A stretch of DNA of 64,000 nucleotides from an uncultured Clostridia bacterium. Its GTDB lineage: Bacteria > Bacillota > Clostridia > Christensenellales > Borkfalkiaceae. The stretch is from NCBI GenBank assembly GCA_934271065.1, contig CAKQQQ010000003.1, positions 62,001-126,000 of the forward strand, in the 5' to 3' direction. Position numbers and translations under genes: made by a program. The notes below the pieces were generated by a model. That model was given only the letters and a program-made list of their open reading frames with translations. It was not told where the DNA came from and did not search any database. How positions within the stretch are numbered: position 1 is the first letter of the stretch; every line of letters begins with the position of its first letter. Of the stretch, positions 54,401-62,293 are shown one piece after another.

Positions 54401-56983
54401 ACCATTCCGGGCGATATAGTAACTCTCGGCAGAACCGTTTTCTCCGGTAATAAAGCGTTGACAACCGTAACTTTCGGGCTTACCGCCAACGGCGACGTTT
54501 CTCAACTTAAAGAGATCGGCGCGGACGTATTCAACAATTGTTCCAAACTCAATTTGCTCCGTCTTGAAAAGACCGTGAAAGACGCCGAAGGCAATCCTAC
54601 GTACGAAAACGATAAATTGCCCGCGCTTACCGCGCTTGGCGAAAGCGGAGCGTATATAAGCGGACCGTTTACGAAGTGCGTCGCGTTGACTAAAATCGTC
54701 ATACCCGACGAAGTTACCAAGATCGGCAAAACCGCGTTTGAAGGTTGTACCAAACTCACTTCCGTAACCCTGCCGAAAAATCTTACCCTGATACGCGAAA
54801 GCGCGTTTATGGGCTGCACGCTTTTGGCTTCCGTCAAATTCAGCGACGAAACGCCCGACGCGTCGGTAACGTTAGAGGAAAGCGCGTTCAAATCCTGCAA
54901 AGCCCTTACTTCGTTCGACTTTACCAAAGTCGGCGCGTTCGCCGGAGATGAAATATTCCGTAGTTGCGTAAAACTTACGAGCGTGAATATACACGAAGGA
55001 ATCGCTGCGGGCGAAAGCAACTACTTATTCGACGGTTGTACCAAACTTAAAACCGTCGTATTCAATCCGGCTTCGGGCAGCGTAGGCGATTACGCGTTCC
55101 AAAAATGCAGCGCGCTTACTTCCGTTACGATAGGCGAAAACGTATCCGCGATAGGCAGCGACGCGTTTAAGGGTCTTGCGCTTTTAACCACCGTCGATAT
55201 GCGCTCGAACGTTTTAACCGTTATCGATTACAACGCGTTCAGCGGATGTAAAAAGTTAAAGAGCATAGCGTTACCCGCAACTCTGACGGAGATTAAAGGC
55301 AAGGCGTTCTATAATACGATCGCGCTCGAATCCGTAGACTTTTCTACGGTAACCAACCCCGCGGGGCTTTCAGTCGGTTACGACGCGTTCGCTAGCAGCG
55401 GAATTAAAAGCGTAAACTTCGGTTCTATACCTACAAAAGTCGGCTACGGCGCGTTTAACGCCTGTACAAGGCTTACGCGCGTAACTATTCCCGCAAACGT
55501 AATTTTTACGACTTCATCAAGGGAAGAGCCGGGCGAAAGAATGTTCAAAGGCTGTACCGCGCTTACGGAAGTAAAATACGATTCCGAAGCGGCTGTGCCG
55601 AAAAATATGTTCTACGGCTGCACCAATCTTGCGACGGTTACGTTAAACGATAAGGTTACCGAAATAGGCGAAGGCGCGTTCCAGAATTGCGCCGCGCTCG
55701 CAAACTTCGCTTTACCTGTCGGCGTTAACGAAATTAAAAAGAACACGTTCAACGGTTGCGCGAAACTCGGCGCGATAACGCTCGACGGTATAACTTCCTT
55801 AGGCGAAGGCGCGTTCAAGGGTTGTGCGGCTCTTAAGAGCGTGACGTTGCCCGCAACGCTTACCGATATAGGCGCGAACGCGTTTGACGGCTGCTTGACG
55901 CTTGCAAGCATAACCATTAACGGACAAATCGAAAATCTCGGTCTTGACGCGTTCGCGCGTTGCTCCGACGACTTGTCGATAACGTTCGCGGACGGCTCTG
56001 ATATGGCTTACGAAAACTGTGCGTTGTATAACGGCGATACGCTGCTTGCGTATTACGGCAAGGCAATGTCGTTCAGAGTAAAAGACGGAACTGTCGCTAT
56101 CGCGACGAAAGCGTTTAACGGCAACGCAACGCTTATCGAAGTCGTTCTGCCCGCAACGCTTACCGAAATAGGCGAGTACGCATTCCAGAAATGCGCCGCG
56201 CTTACGACTATAAACCTTAAAAACGTCAAGACGATAGGCAAGTACGCGTTCGATAACGCCGCGAAACTCGCAAAAGACTCTGCGGAAACGACGGGCTTGT
56301 ATATCGGCGCGAATACGATAGGTAATTACGCGTTCCAAAAATGTCTCGCTCTCGAATCGGTGGCGTTCTTCGGCGTAAACGTAAGCGTCGGACAAAACGC
56401 GTTCAGCGGCTGTACTAATCTCGGCGCGCTGACGGGTACTACGCATATAGCGGAATTGCAGAGTGCGGCGTTCAAGGACTCGTTAAAAAACGGCGAAATC
56501 GATCTCGATATGCCTTACGCTGAAATTCGCGGCGGCAACGTCTTCCAGAACGCAACGGGGCTGAAAAGTATCACTCTGAAGAGTATCTCGCTCAAAGCCA
56601 ACGGCTCGCAAAACGCTTACAGTTATATTTTCGACGGTTGCGCTAATCTTACCACCGTAACCGTTACCGAAAAGGTAGGCAAACTCGGCACGAACGCCTT
56701 TAAGAATTGCGCGAAACTGACGCTTGACGGCTTGCAACTCGACGAATTGACCGAAATAGGTTCGAGCGCGTTTATGAATTGTATTTCCGTAACGAGCATA
56801 ACTTTGTCGGCGACGGTAGTTAAAATCGGCAGCGAAGCGTTCTCCGGCTGGACTGCGGAACAATCGATAATCGTCGATAAAGCGGAAAGCGAAATCGTTA
56901 TAGGCTGGTCGGGCTGGAACTCATCGTGGAAGAACGGCTGCAATGCGGTTATAACCTATAGAGCCGAAGAAGCGGCGGCGTAA
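48464..56983 (+). CDS. Giant BspA-type leucine-rich-repeat lipoprotein (2,839 residues)
   Basis: Exported lipoprotein. The start at 48464 is set by GGGAGG and by a proper signal peptide (MKRKNLALTLLTACVAAFTA, lipobox FVGC, lipidated C25); the open frame extends 51 bases upstream but that tail would precede the signal. Order of domains: a small beta domain (about 30-115), two InlB/Listeria-type repeats (about 120-275, ending ADTTLYALWA), Fn3-like segments (about 280-690), two more InlB-type repeats (about 695-840), then an almost continuous LRR_5/BspA array to the C-terminus. I estimate roughly 80 repeats of about 23 residues, with units like IGEGAFQNCAALANFALP. VLY...P hairpin spacers interrupt the array. 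There is no C-terminal anchor; lipid holds it to the membrane. A binding or adhesion role is likely. Confidence 0.9.
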   Translation: MKRKNLALTLLTACVAAFTAAFVGCKKQVGAKPLQEGPETGVYYLDDEFGENLLTLSDGGYFTFTYRGKTTSGSYTLKDGALALDFKKDEDGEAVGEYSDGVISVTYGDASLRMLKKEYYSVAFETNGGSSVAAKAVLNGKTLEKPADPEKSGSKFIAWYTDAECKGLPFAFETGAITADTTLYALWAEYDEAVAEYEIKFDLGYDGATLPAASTVGGKLYNVAAPERDGYAFLGWWISAYNDGEKLTAAYAPDYVFNADTTLYALWAGEGETPALMNVDVNGAKWSNVNKAAKITVEGPNGLKAEETVGTTAGNAFNYDFTTKPAGDYKITLESDGKKVERYYLNGALARVSGFRVVGNSVLMFNPVAGAEKYLITVECGDPRHNHAEKDNGTSTNYNFVNCPMKVGGITFTVKAVAAGKATSVATYTFDRTLTKAENLAYNAENGLLTWNAVREAAEYVVFVGEDEYNVGNATKFSLKNYSGELAVKVVCKTDGYNSSVAELAVNKTAPVSPADIKINGDTLVWAAAENAVGYVVRIGEKEYETAEATFALGEKIKELNSTDPKGQDYSVSVKTKFENCESLWSDALDVRYYALDKSLTYDRGVLSWNYVVGATEYEVTVNGKAYKTAEAEYAVTLTQSGENTLTVRFITADGADDEIATYTVNAYKLTFDSQQGEKVDAVYRATGDPMNLPAELLRDGYDFVGWYNSASASGVYGKRYDEEYFGGNSDIVLYAGWSPKTYTAQLDYNEAGEGADDAAQVTYTKNYTITPPAIKAEHNDKVFAGWFSSPDGKGVQYTDELGNSLRAWQHTADMKLYAVYKDAYKYTLIGADYEVTANPLLAGSKLTELTIPAEHDGKKVVSVGTYAFQDFKRLEKINIPDTVTFIDATAFYGCISLKTYAVYTPEGKTPAAEPAYTAVDGSLLYNNKITGETELVATPSVLTGAYAIPYGVTRLGTRTFYKSGLTEIIVPASVTNVAQEAFLDCKSLTKLSFAMPQGEQKLVSLTLAANSISGCDALETLELPARLNEIPNAPEAFNAFKNLKEINVIGECDEQVYSSLTEKDGQGANGILTNADKSEIIFCPLKKEFKAVADGNGVSYEFVVPNAVTAIGANAFNMFRQTKETDNVYYALNAITFHSGIVSIGENAFYDLAYLRKVTFGAGNAPLGLTIGESAFEGCRLINTVTFDESDGKVSCVKEIGKRAFYGSSVTSLALPSSLETIGESAFAYCDDLTELDLSRVNGNLTFGAYAFAYCNALPSVEITDNVGEMEFSSVFYKCRTLREVIVPATNPNFESVDGVLYSKGRETILYYPSGLTGNYTLDPATKRIGGGVFSGRDNITEITIPASVTEIGESAFESCEYLTAVNFLAPAADEQAAPLTIGNKAFYKCSALTDIEIPSRAVSVGDECFGSAAALKTAIFNEGLQTIGQKAFFGCKQLESVIIPSTVTEIGAQAFWNNEKLATVTFTPCNGAVTPLILGNNVFQYCKALTNVVLRKGTKNVPYGAFEGCSALESVTIPTTVCNDNSTATRAIAENAFNKCVSLTTVNFALGGDLPLSFARNAFGECTSLLKIDLPARASGFSGDYDVFELGKTTSYSENNYANVVFGASPANYVATAADKKYVVKEYNVIEDGGNFSSKDGVLYTYDKKTVVACPYGKEGAVEIAKEATSFREGAFFGCQFVTELTFEDGGTEPLIFADADSANVGSSKQVFFACPRLTKISFPARLKSIGDYAFLSNTGFNTTVNGVSVYSYGNGLTEVTFAPGCKLESIGKNAFVATKLTSFIVPASVTKLGESIFADASSSVKSTLKTLYLPVNISAESYAGAIKGASALTDVGFGEDGKAAPQEMTIENGVVYDKEKSTIVFVMPESRATLTSLEIPASVTAIRDNAFKGITALTSLTFASAADGEEEKPLVIGMYAFSGTGITSVTLPKRISEMGSYVFSACKTLKDVGFEKGFACPLPDYAFMNCIAIAQVTIPGDIVTLGRTVFSGNKALTTVTFGLTANGDVSQLKEIGADVFNNCSKLNLLRLEKTVKDAEGNPTYENDKLPALTALGESGAYISGPFTKCVALTKIVIPDEVTKIGKTAFEGCTKLTSVTLPKNLTLIRESAFMGCTLLASVKFSDETPDASVTLEESAFKSCKALTSFDFTKVGAFAGDEIFRSCVKLTSVNIHEGIAAGESNYLFDGCTKLKTVVFNPASGSVGDYAFQKCSALTSVTIGENVSAIGSDAFKGLALLTTVDMRSNVLTVIDYNAFSGCKKLKSIALPATLTEIKGKAFYNTIALESVDFSTVTNPAGLSVGYDAFASSGIKSVNFGSIPTKVGYGAFNACTRLTRVTIPANVIFTTSSREEPGERMFKGCTALTEVKYDSEAAVPKNMFYGCTNLATVTLNDKVTEIGEGAFQNCAALANFALPVGVNEIKKNTFNGCAKLGAITLDGITSLGEGAFKGCAALKSVTLPATLTDIGANAFDGCLTLASITINGQIENLGLDAFARCSDDLSITFADGSDMAYENCALYNGDTLLAYYGKAMSFRVKDGTVAIATKAFNGNATLIEVVLPATLTEIGEYAFQKCAALTTINLKNVKTIGKYAFDNAAKLAKDSAETTGLYIGANTIGNYAFQKCLALESVAFFGVNVSVGQNAFSGCTNLGALTGTTHIAELQSAAFKDSLKNGEIDLDMPYAEIRGGNVFQNATGLKSITLKSISLKANGSQNAYSYIFDGCANLTTVTVTEKVGKLGTNAFKNCAKLTLDGLQLDELTEIGSSAFMNCISVTSITLSATVVKIGSEAFSGWTAEQSIIVDKAESEIVIGWSGWNSSWKNGCNAVITYRAEEAAA

Positions 56984-57030
56984 ACTAAAGCGAAAAATCG
57001 CGTAAAATTTGCGTGAAAATTTAATAAATA

Positions 57031-57099
57031 CCTGTAAACGAATAGCGTTTCCGCCCGAAATCGGGCGGCGAAGCGCTATTCGATTTGCAGTTTTACAGG
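57031..57099 (+). promoter_or_regulatory. Long folded element upstream of the MoxR operon
   Basis: Three stacked stems: CCTGTAAA/TTTACAGG (57031-57038 with 57092-57099), CGAATAGCG/CGCTATTCG (57039-57047 with 57074-57082) and CCGCCCG/CGGGCGG (57051-57057 with 57062-57068). The 3' side of the outermost stem lies ten bases before the ATG at 57109 and would cover the ribosome-binding region. No T-run follows. It may control translation of the operon; no named RNA family is recognised. Confidence 0.5.
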
Positions 57100-57108
57100 G
57101 TTTCGATT

Positions 57109-58329
57109 ATGAAAAACACGTCTGTTTTCAAAAAATTCTATAATAAACTCGCAAGAGAAGGGTTGCTTAAATCGCTGATGGTTGCGGCAACGGTATCGCT
57201 TTTCGCGTCGGGGCTGGCGGCGTTCGTCGGCTGGTATTTCGGCGTGGACGCAAAGTGGATAGTCGTCGGGGCGGCGGCAGGCATTACCGCGTTGCTCACG
57301 CCCGCGCTGTACTTTGCAAAATTCCGCCCGAACACTTTAAGCGTTTCGAAGCGACTCGACGCGCTCGGTCTCGAAGAGCGTATACTCACGATGTCCGAAC
57401 TCGAACGCGACGAATCGTTTATCGCTATGAAGCAGCGCGAAGACGCCGCGCGCGCGTTGAGCGCGCTCGAACCGAAGTCGCTTAAATACGCGTTTTCGTC
57501 CGCGACGATAATAACGCTTTGTCTGTCGTTAGCGTTCGCGGGGGCGGGTACTACGGTAAACGCGCTCGGCGCGAAAGGGGTTATTCCCGACGGCGGGCAA
57601 CTCGTAGAAGATATAAAGCCCGCGCGCGAAGAGTTTTACACTCTTAAATACGCGGCGATTGACTATAAAGCGTTCGCGTTGACCGGCTATTTGGTCGAGT
57701 CCGACGGCGGAACTTTCGACGGCAACGACGAACAACTCGTCGCGAAAGGCGAAGACGGCGAACCCGTGCTTGCGCTTGCCGACCCCGATTACGACTTCCT
57801 TTGCTGGCTTGACGGCTCAACCGAGCCGTACAGGGCGGAATCGGCTCTGCTCGTAACCGACGACAACTTCGACGTCGAAAATAAAACCGTCGGGGAAGAC
57901 GGCTCGGTTACCGTATTCGATTCCGCGCGCGGATATATGCTCAGCAAGGATACCAACGGGAATATTACCGTTACGGTGTTCGCGTTCTTCTCTTCTTCCG
58001 ACGAGAACGGATCGGGCGGCGAGACGGGCGATCCCGCCGAAGGCGAAGGCGAAGAAGACGCGCCGAGCGAAGGCACGCCCGAACAAGGCGAACCGTCCGA
58101 AGACGGCAAGGAAGGCGAAAATAACGAAAAGGACGACGAAAAGAACGAGAACGAAGGCGATCCTACCAAACCCGACAAAGACGGCAACAAAGTAATCGAC
58201 GGAGACCAGAATTACAGCGACAGAATTCAGGAATACATCGACGCGTACGAACAACTTAAAGCAAACGGCGAAGAAATTCCGCCGTATCTGCAAGAAATAA
58301 TCGATAACTATTACGACTCGCTCAAATAA
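57109..58329 (+). CDS. Membrane protein of unknown function at the head of the MoxR operon
   Basis: A 406-residue protein. Three predicted helices lie at about 21-43, 48-70 and 127-148, separated by a soluble helical stretch. Then comes an extracellular part with an InlB B-repeat-like fold (GYLVESDGGTFDGNDEQLVAKGEDG ... YDFLCWLDGSTEPYRAE), an acidic low-complexity linker (about 300-370, mostly Glu, Gly and Asp) and a short helical tail (YSDRIQEYIDAYEQLKANG). I cannot name a family. The start at 57109 is chosen over an in-frame upstream ATG (57085) because the latter lies inside the folded leader. It is followed by MoxR after 26 bases, so it is probably a membrane component of that system. Confidence 0.72.
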   Translation: MKNTSVFKKFYNKLAREGLLKSLMVAATVSLFASGLAAFVGWYFGVDAKWIVVGAAAGITALLTPALYFAKFRPNTLSVSKRLDALGLEERILTMSELERDESFIAMKQREDAARALSALEPKSLKYAFSSATIITLCLSLAFAGAGTTVNALGAKGVIPDGGQLVEDIKPAREEFYTLKYAAIDYKAFALTGYLVESDGGTFDGNDEQLVAKGEDGEPVLALADPDYDFLCWLDGSTEPYRAESALLVTDDNFDVENKTVGEDGSVTVFDSARGYMLSKDTNGNITVTVFAFFSSSDENGSGGETGDPAEGEGEEDAPSEGTPEQGEPSEDGKEGENNEKDDEKNENEGDPTKPDKDGNKVIDGDQNYSDRIQEYIDAYEQLKANGEEIPPYLQEIIDNYYDSLK

Positions 58330-58355
58330 GCGAAAGACATCGGAGGACGAACATA

Positions 58356-59414
58356 ATGGTAACAGAAGAAAATTTAACTCAATTCAGTAAACAATGCGAA
58401 AACGTTTTCAAGCAGATACGGCGCGACGTGGTAGGGCAGACCGAAGTAGTCGAAGGCACTATCATCGCTATGATCGCGGGCGGCAACGTACTTCTCGAAG
58501 GCGTGCCGGGCGTTGGCAAGACGCGACTCGTAAGAACTCTCGGCAGGGTGTTCGACCTTCCGTTTTCGCGTATACAATTCACGCCCGACCTTATGCCGGC
58601 GGACGTTACGGGTACTAACATAATCGTCAAGGACGAGAACGGCAATTCGACATTTCAATTCCAGCCCGGACCGATTTTCAGCAACATAATTCTCGCGGAC
58701 GAAATAAATCGCGCCACGCCGAAAACTCAGTCGGCTCTGCTCGAAGCGATGCAGGAACATACCGTTACGGTAATGGGCGTATCGCGTAAGATGAAAGAAC
58801 CGTTTTTCGTACTCGCCACGCAAAACCCCGTCGAACAGGACGGAACGTACCCCTTGCCCGAAGCGCAGATGGACAGGTTTATGTTCAAACTCGTGGTGCA
58901 TAACCCGTCGCTCGACGAACTTATGGGCATAGTCAATATGACGCAGAAAACTATGTCCGAAGTCTCCGAAGCGGCGTGCAACGGCGAGCAGTTGCTCAAA
59001 ATGCGCGAGACGGCTAATCAGATTCCCGTTGCGGACGAAGTTATGCGTTACGCGATGGAATTGTGTTCCGCCACGCAGCCCGACGGCGAATGTGCGACCA
59101 AGACCGCGAAGAAGTATATCCGTCTGGGCGCAAGCCCGAGAGCGGGGCAGGCGCTTATCTCCGCCGCAAAAGTCAAGGCGTTGATGGCTGGCAGGTACAA
59201 CGTGGCGTATTCCGACCTTAACGAACTCGCGTACCCCGTGCTTCGTCACCGTATGAAACTCAACTTCGAAGCGATAGCCGAAAGAGTTTCGCCCGACGAC
59301 ATAATCGGGATGATTATCGGCGAAGTGTCCGAAAAGTACGGATTAAGCGATAAAAAAGCCGAAAAGGCAGAAAAAGAAACTAAAGACAAAAAGAAGGCTA
59401 AATCGGGTAAATAA
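58356..59414 (+). CDS. MoxR-family AAA+ ATPase
   Basis: Cytoplasmic AAA+ chaperone-like ATPase of 352 residues. Walker A GVPGVGKT is at 49-56 (K55), Walker B IILADEINRA holds D115/E116, sensor 1 is FVLATQNPVEQDGTYPLPEAQMDRF, and the arginine-finger and sensor 2 region has RLGASPRAGQALISAAKVKA. The tail is Lys/Glu-rich. MoxR proteins act with VWA-domain partners, and the next three genes encode a DUF58 protein and two VWA proteins. The ribosome site is CGGAGG. Client protein or metal centre unknown. Confidence 0.95.
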   Translation: MVTEENLTQFSKQCENVFKQIRRDVVGQTEVVEGTIIAMIAGGNVLLEGVPGVGKTRLVRTLGRVFDLPFSRIQFTPDLMPADVTGTNIIVKDENGNSTFQFQPGPIFSNIILADEINRATPKTQSALLEAMQEHTVTVMGVSRKMKEPFFVLATQNPVEQDGTYPLPEAQMDRFMFKLVVHNPSLDELMGIVNMTQKTMSEVSEAACNGEQLLKMRETANQIPVADEVMRYAMELCSATQPDGECATKTAKKYIRLGASPRAGQALISAAKVKALMAGRYNVAYSDLNELAYPVLRHRMKLNFEAIAERVSPDDIIGMIIGEVSEKYGLSDKKAEKAEKETKDKKKAKSGK

Positions 59415-59416
59415 CA

Positions 59417-60316
59417 ATGAAAAACCCATATCTCAACAACGAGTTTTTCAGTCGGTTAGAGACGGTCGCGCTTAATCTGCGTAAAGATCTCGACGGGTAT
59501 TTCGGGGGCAAACATCTCGTAAAGACCTACGGTCAGACCGTCGAATTTGCAGATTACAGAGAGTATATGCTCGGCGACGACATACGCCGTATCGACTGGA
59601 ATCTTTACAGCCGTTTCGAGAAATACTTTCTTAAACTCTTTACCGACGAAAGACAAATGCATACGCGTATTTTTCTCGATTGTTCCGCGTCTATGGGCAA
59701 GGACAATCCCGAAAAAGCCGCCTACGCCACGGGTTTTGCCGCAGCGCTCGGATTTTTGTCCGTGCATAACACGGACAAGGTGTCCATACGCCTGATGAAA
59801 GGCGACGAAGCGACCGATCCGTTCGGCGTGATAGTCGGCAAGAACTCGTTTTATCGCGCGATCGGCGAGTTGGAAAACGTCGTTTTCGACGGCGAGACTA
59901 ATCTCGAAAAGGCGATAATCGGTTGCGACGATCAGGGGCAGAACGACGGGTTGACCGTCATAATCTCCGACTTCTTTACCGACAGCGACTGGCGTAAAGC
60001 CGTAGAATATCTGCGGTATAAAAAACGGCAGGTGGTGCTGGCGCAGGTGCTTTCGTCGGAAGACGTAGATCCGACGTATTCGGGCAGAGTTACGCTTATA
60101 GACTCCGAATCGGAAGACGTCGCAGACGAAAGAAATATGCGACTTAACGTAACGCGCGGTATGCTGGACGCGTACGAAAGGGCGTTATACGACTATATTG
60201 CCGAAATCCGTGCCTTTTGCGTTACCAGAGACGTAGGCGTGGCGACTATCAAATGCAACGAACCGATTGAAAACGCGATATTCGGTCAACTGATGAATTT
60301 AGGAATAACGGAATGA
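59417..60316 (+). CDS. DUF58 domain protein (VWA-like partner of MoxR)
   Basis: A 299-residue soluble protein. The DUF58 signature is visible: KTYGQTVEFADYREYMLGDDIRRIDWNLYSRFEKYFLKLF, followed by a VWA-like fold starting at RIFLDCSASMGKDNPEKAAYA (a DxSxS-type metal site) and TVIISDFFTDSDWRKAVEYL. DUF58 genes are standard neighbours of moxR. It begins two bases after the MoxR stop and overlaps the next start by four bases (ATGA). Confidence 0.93.
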   Translation: MKNPYLNNEFFSRLETVALNLRKDLDGYFGGKHLVKTYGQTVEFADYREYMLGDDIRRIDWNLYSRFEKYFLKLFTDERQMHTRIFLDCSASMGKDNPEKAAYATGFAAALGFLSVHNTDKVSIRLMKGDEATDPFGVIVGKNSFYRAIGELENVVFDGETNLEKAIIGCDDQGQNDGLTVIISDFFTDSDWRKAVEYLRYKKRQVVLAQVLSSEDVDPTYSGRVTLIDSESEDVADERNMRLNVTRGMLDAYERALYDYIAEIRAFCVTRDVGVATIKCNEPIENAIFGQLMNLGITE

Positions 60317-62277
60317 ATTTATTACTGCCTTTAGGGCTGCTGGCTCTTTTAAGTCTGGTCGTTCTGCTGATAATATATCTGCTTAAACCCAACTACCAGC
60401 AAAAGATGGTTTCGAGTACGTTCGTATGGAAACTCAGCCTTAAATATAAAAAGAAAAAATTACCCGTCGGTAAACTGCGTAACGTGTTGTTGTTGCTCTG
60501 TCAGATACTCGTGCTTACGCTGGCGGCGCTGATAATCGCCAAGCCCGCGAAAGTGTACGAGAAGACGCAGACCGACGGCGAGCGGATAATCGTCGTGGAC
60601 GCGTCGGCGAGTATGCGCGCAGAGAAGGACGGCGAAAGCCGATTTTCGCGCGCGGTGTCGCAGATAAAAGAAGTTTCGGATAAAGTGTTCGCGGACGGCG
60701 GAGCGATAACGCTTATCGTCGCCGGGCCCGAAGCGAAAACGGTCGCCGCGCGCGAGACCGACGCAACGGCGTTCGGAAACGTTCTTGACGGTCTGGAATG
60801 TTCTTACGGGGCGGCGGACGTAGACGGCGCGATGCAACTTGCCGAAGCCGCGCTCGACGCAATCCCCGACGCGCAAATATCGTTCTATACGGCGACTAAA
60901 TATAAAAACAAGGGTAAGTCGGTAGAGATTAAAGACGTCTCTAAAGAAGGCGAATGGAACGCCGCCGTGCTTAACGCGACCGCCGAACTTATCGAAAACA
61001 GATACGCTTTGACCGTAACGGTAGCGAGTTATTGCGCGGACGCGGAACTTACGGTACAGGTTACGGTATACGGGGTAAACGGAACGGACAAAGCGCTCGA
61101 ACTCCCCGAAAAACCGATCGACTTTACCAACGAAGCGAAGACGCTGGTGTATACCGACGTAAATCGCGGCTACGGAGAAAATTCCGAAGCGATAATATTG
61201 ACCGACGACTATAAATTCTCGTCGTACGACCGTATTTTCATTCGTCTTACCGACGGCGCGGGCAATCCGATAGACGACGCGATAGCCTCCGACGACGAGT
61301 TTTACGTTTACGGCGGCGAAATGCCCAAGATAAAAGTACAGTACGCGAGCAGCCTTTCCAACGACTTCTTCATACAGGCTCTCGACGCGATAAGCGGCGC
61401 GTTCAAGAAAAAAGGGCTTGATTTAGACTGTAAAATCGTGCGCGAAGGCAAGACCGCCGCGACGGAAGGTTTCGACGTGTATTTGTACGAGCATAAGATG
61501 CCCGAAATTCTGCCCAAGGACGGAATAGTGTTTATGCTCGATCCCGACAGGTCCGCGGACGCGGGTTTCACGCTCGGTTCGAGACGGCTCATAAGGGGTT
61601 GGGACGGCGACGGAGAATCGCTCGCGCTCGGCGCGGTACACCCCGTAACGAGTTACGTCAACGTAAGCGAGATAAAACTCAGCGAGTATATCTACGTCGA
61701 CGAAGCGTCGCTCGACGGGTACGAGACGATTATGTACTACCAGAGTAATCCCGTAGTGTTTCTCAAAAACACGCCCGACACCAAAATAGTCGTTATGGCG
61801 TTCAACATAAACAAGTCTAATCTCGGCATAAGCCCGTTCTTCACGGTGCTTATGTATAACTTTTTCGATTATTTCGCGCCGAAAACGTTCGACTTTCCGT
61901 CTTACGACGTGTATTCCGAAGTAACGCTTGCCGCAAGGGGCAACGAAATAGAAGTGGACACCCCCGCGCCCGATTCGCAAAAACTCACGTTTTCGCAGTT
62001 CCCCGCAAAGGTTACCGCCGATAAACCGGGTACTTACACCGTAACGCAGAAACTGTTGACCGCGCCGGGCGCGGAACAGAGAACGCTTACCGAACGCTTT
62101 TACGTCCGCGTGGCGTCGGAACAAAGCAATATAGAAAGGGAAGAAGACGCGCTCGAAACCCCCGTCCGCAACGTTGAGACGGAAAAGGGCTACGACGATC
62201 TTCTTATATGGTTCGCCGCCGCGCTGCTTGCTTTCGCGTTCGCAGAGTGGTGGTTGCAATCGAGAACCGCGTTATAA
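60313..62277 (+). CDS. BatA-like membrane protein with VWA domain
   Basis: A 654-residue membrane protein. An N-terminal BatA-type pair of helices (about 3-24 and 57-77) flanks a basic loop (KLSLKYKKKKLPVGKLRN). The VWA domain follows with an intact metal motif DASAS (D96, S98, S100), then a long beta-rich exported region with Ig-like parts, and a last helix near the C-terminus (about 630-650, LLIWFAAALLAFAFAEWWL). It would be anchored at both ends with a large outer domain. Its role in the MoxR system may be assembling or activating an envelope complex (inference). Confidence 0.88.
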   Translation: MNLLLPLGLLALLSLVVLLIIYLLKPNYQQKMVSSTFVWKLSLKYKKKKLPVGKLRNVLLLLCQILVLTLAALIIAKPAKVYEKTQTDGERIIVVDASASMRAEKDGESRFSRAVSQIKEVSDKVFADGGAITLIVAGPEAKTVAARETDATAFGNVLDGLECSYGAADVDGAMQLAEAALDAIPDAQISFYTATKYKNKGKSVEIKDVSKEGEWNAAVLNATAELIENRYALTVTVASYCADAELTVQVTVYGVNGTDKALELPEKPIDFTNEAKTLVYTDVNRGYGENSEAIILTDDYKFSSYDRIFIRLTDGAGNPIDDAIASDDEFYVYGGEMPKIKVQYASSLSNDFFIQALDAISGAFKKKGLDLDCKIVREGKTAATEGFDVYLYEHKMPEILPKDGIVFMLDPDRSADAGFTLGSRRLIRGWDGDGESLALGAVHPVTSYVNVSEIKLSEYIYVDEASLDGYETIMYYQSNPVVFLKNTPDTKIVVMAFNINKSNLGISPFFTVLMYNFFDYFAPKTFDFPSYDVYSEVTLAARGNEIEVDTPAPDSQKLTFSQFPAKVTADKPGTYTVTQKLLTAPGAEQRTLTERFYVRVASEQSNIEREEDALETPVRNVETEKGYDDLLIWFAAALLAFAFAEWWLQSRTAL

Positions 62278-62293
62278 GGCAAGGTAATTTACG

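Noticed and set aside
48464..56983. Repeated DNA in the LRR array considered as CRISPR or satellite repeats
   Set aside because: The repeats are coding, in frame, degenerate at DNA level and of protein-unit length (about 69 bases). There are no spacers and no cas genes.
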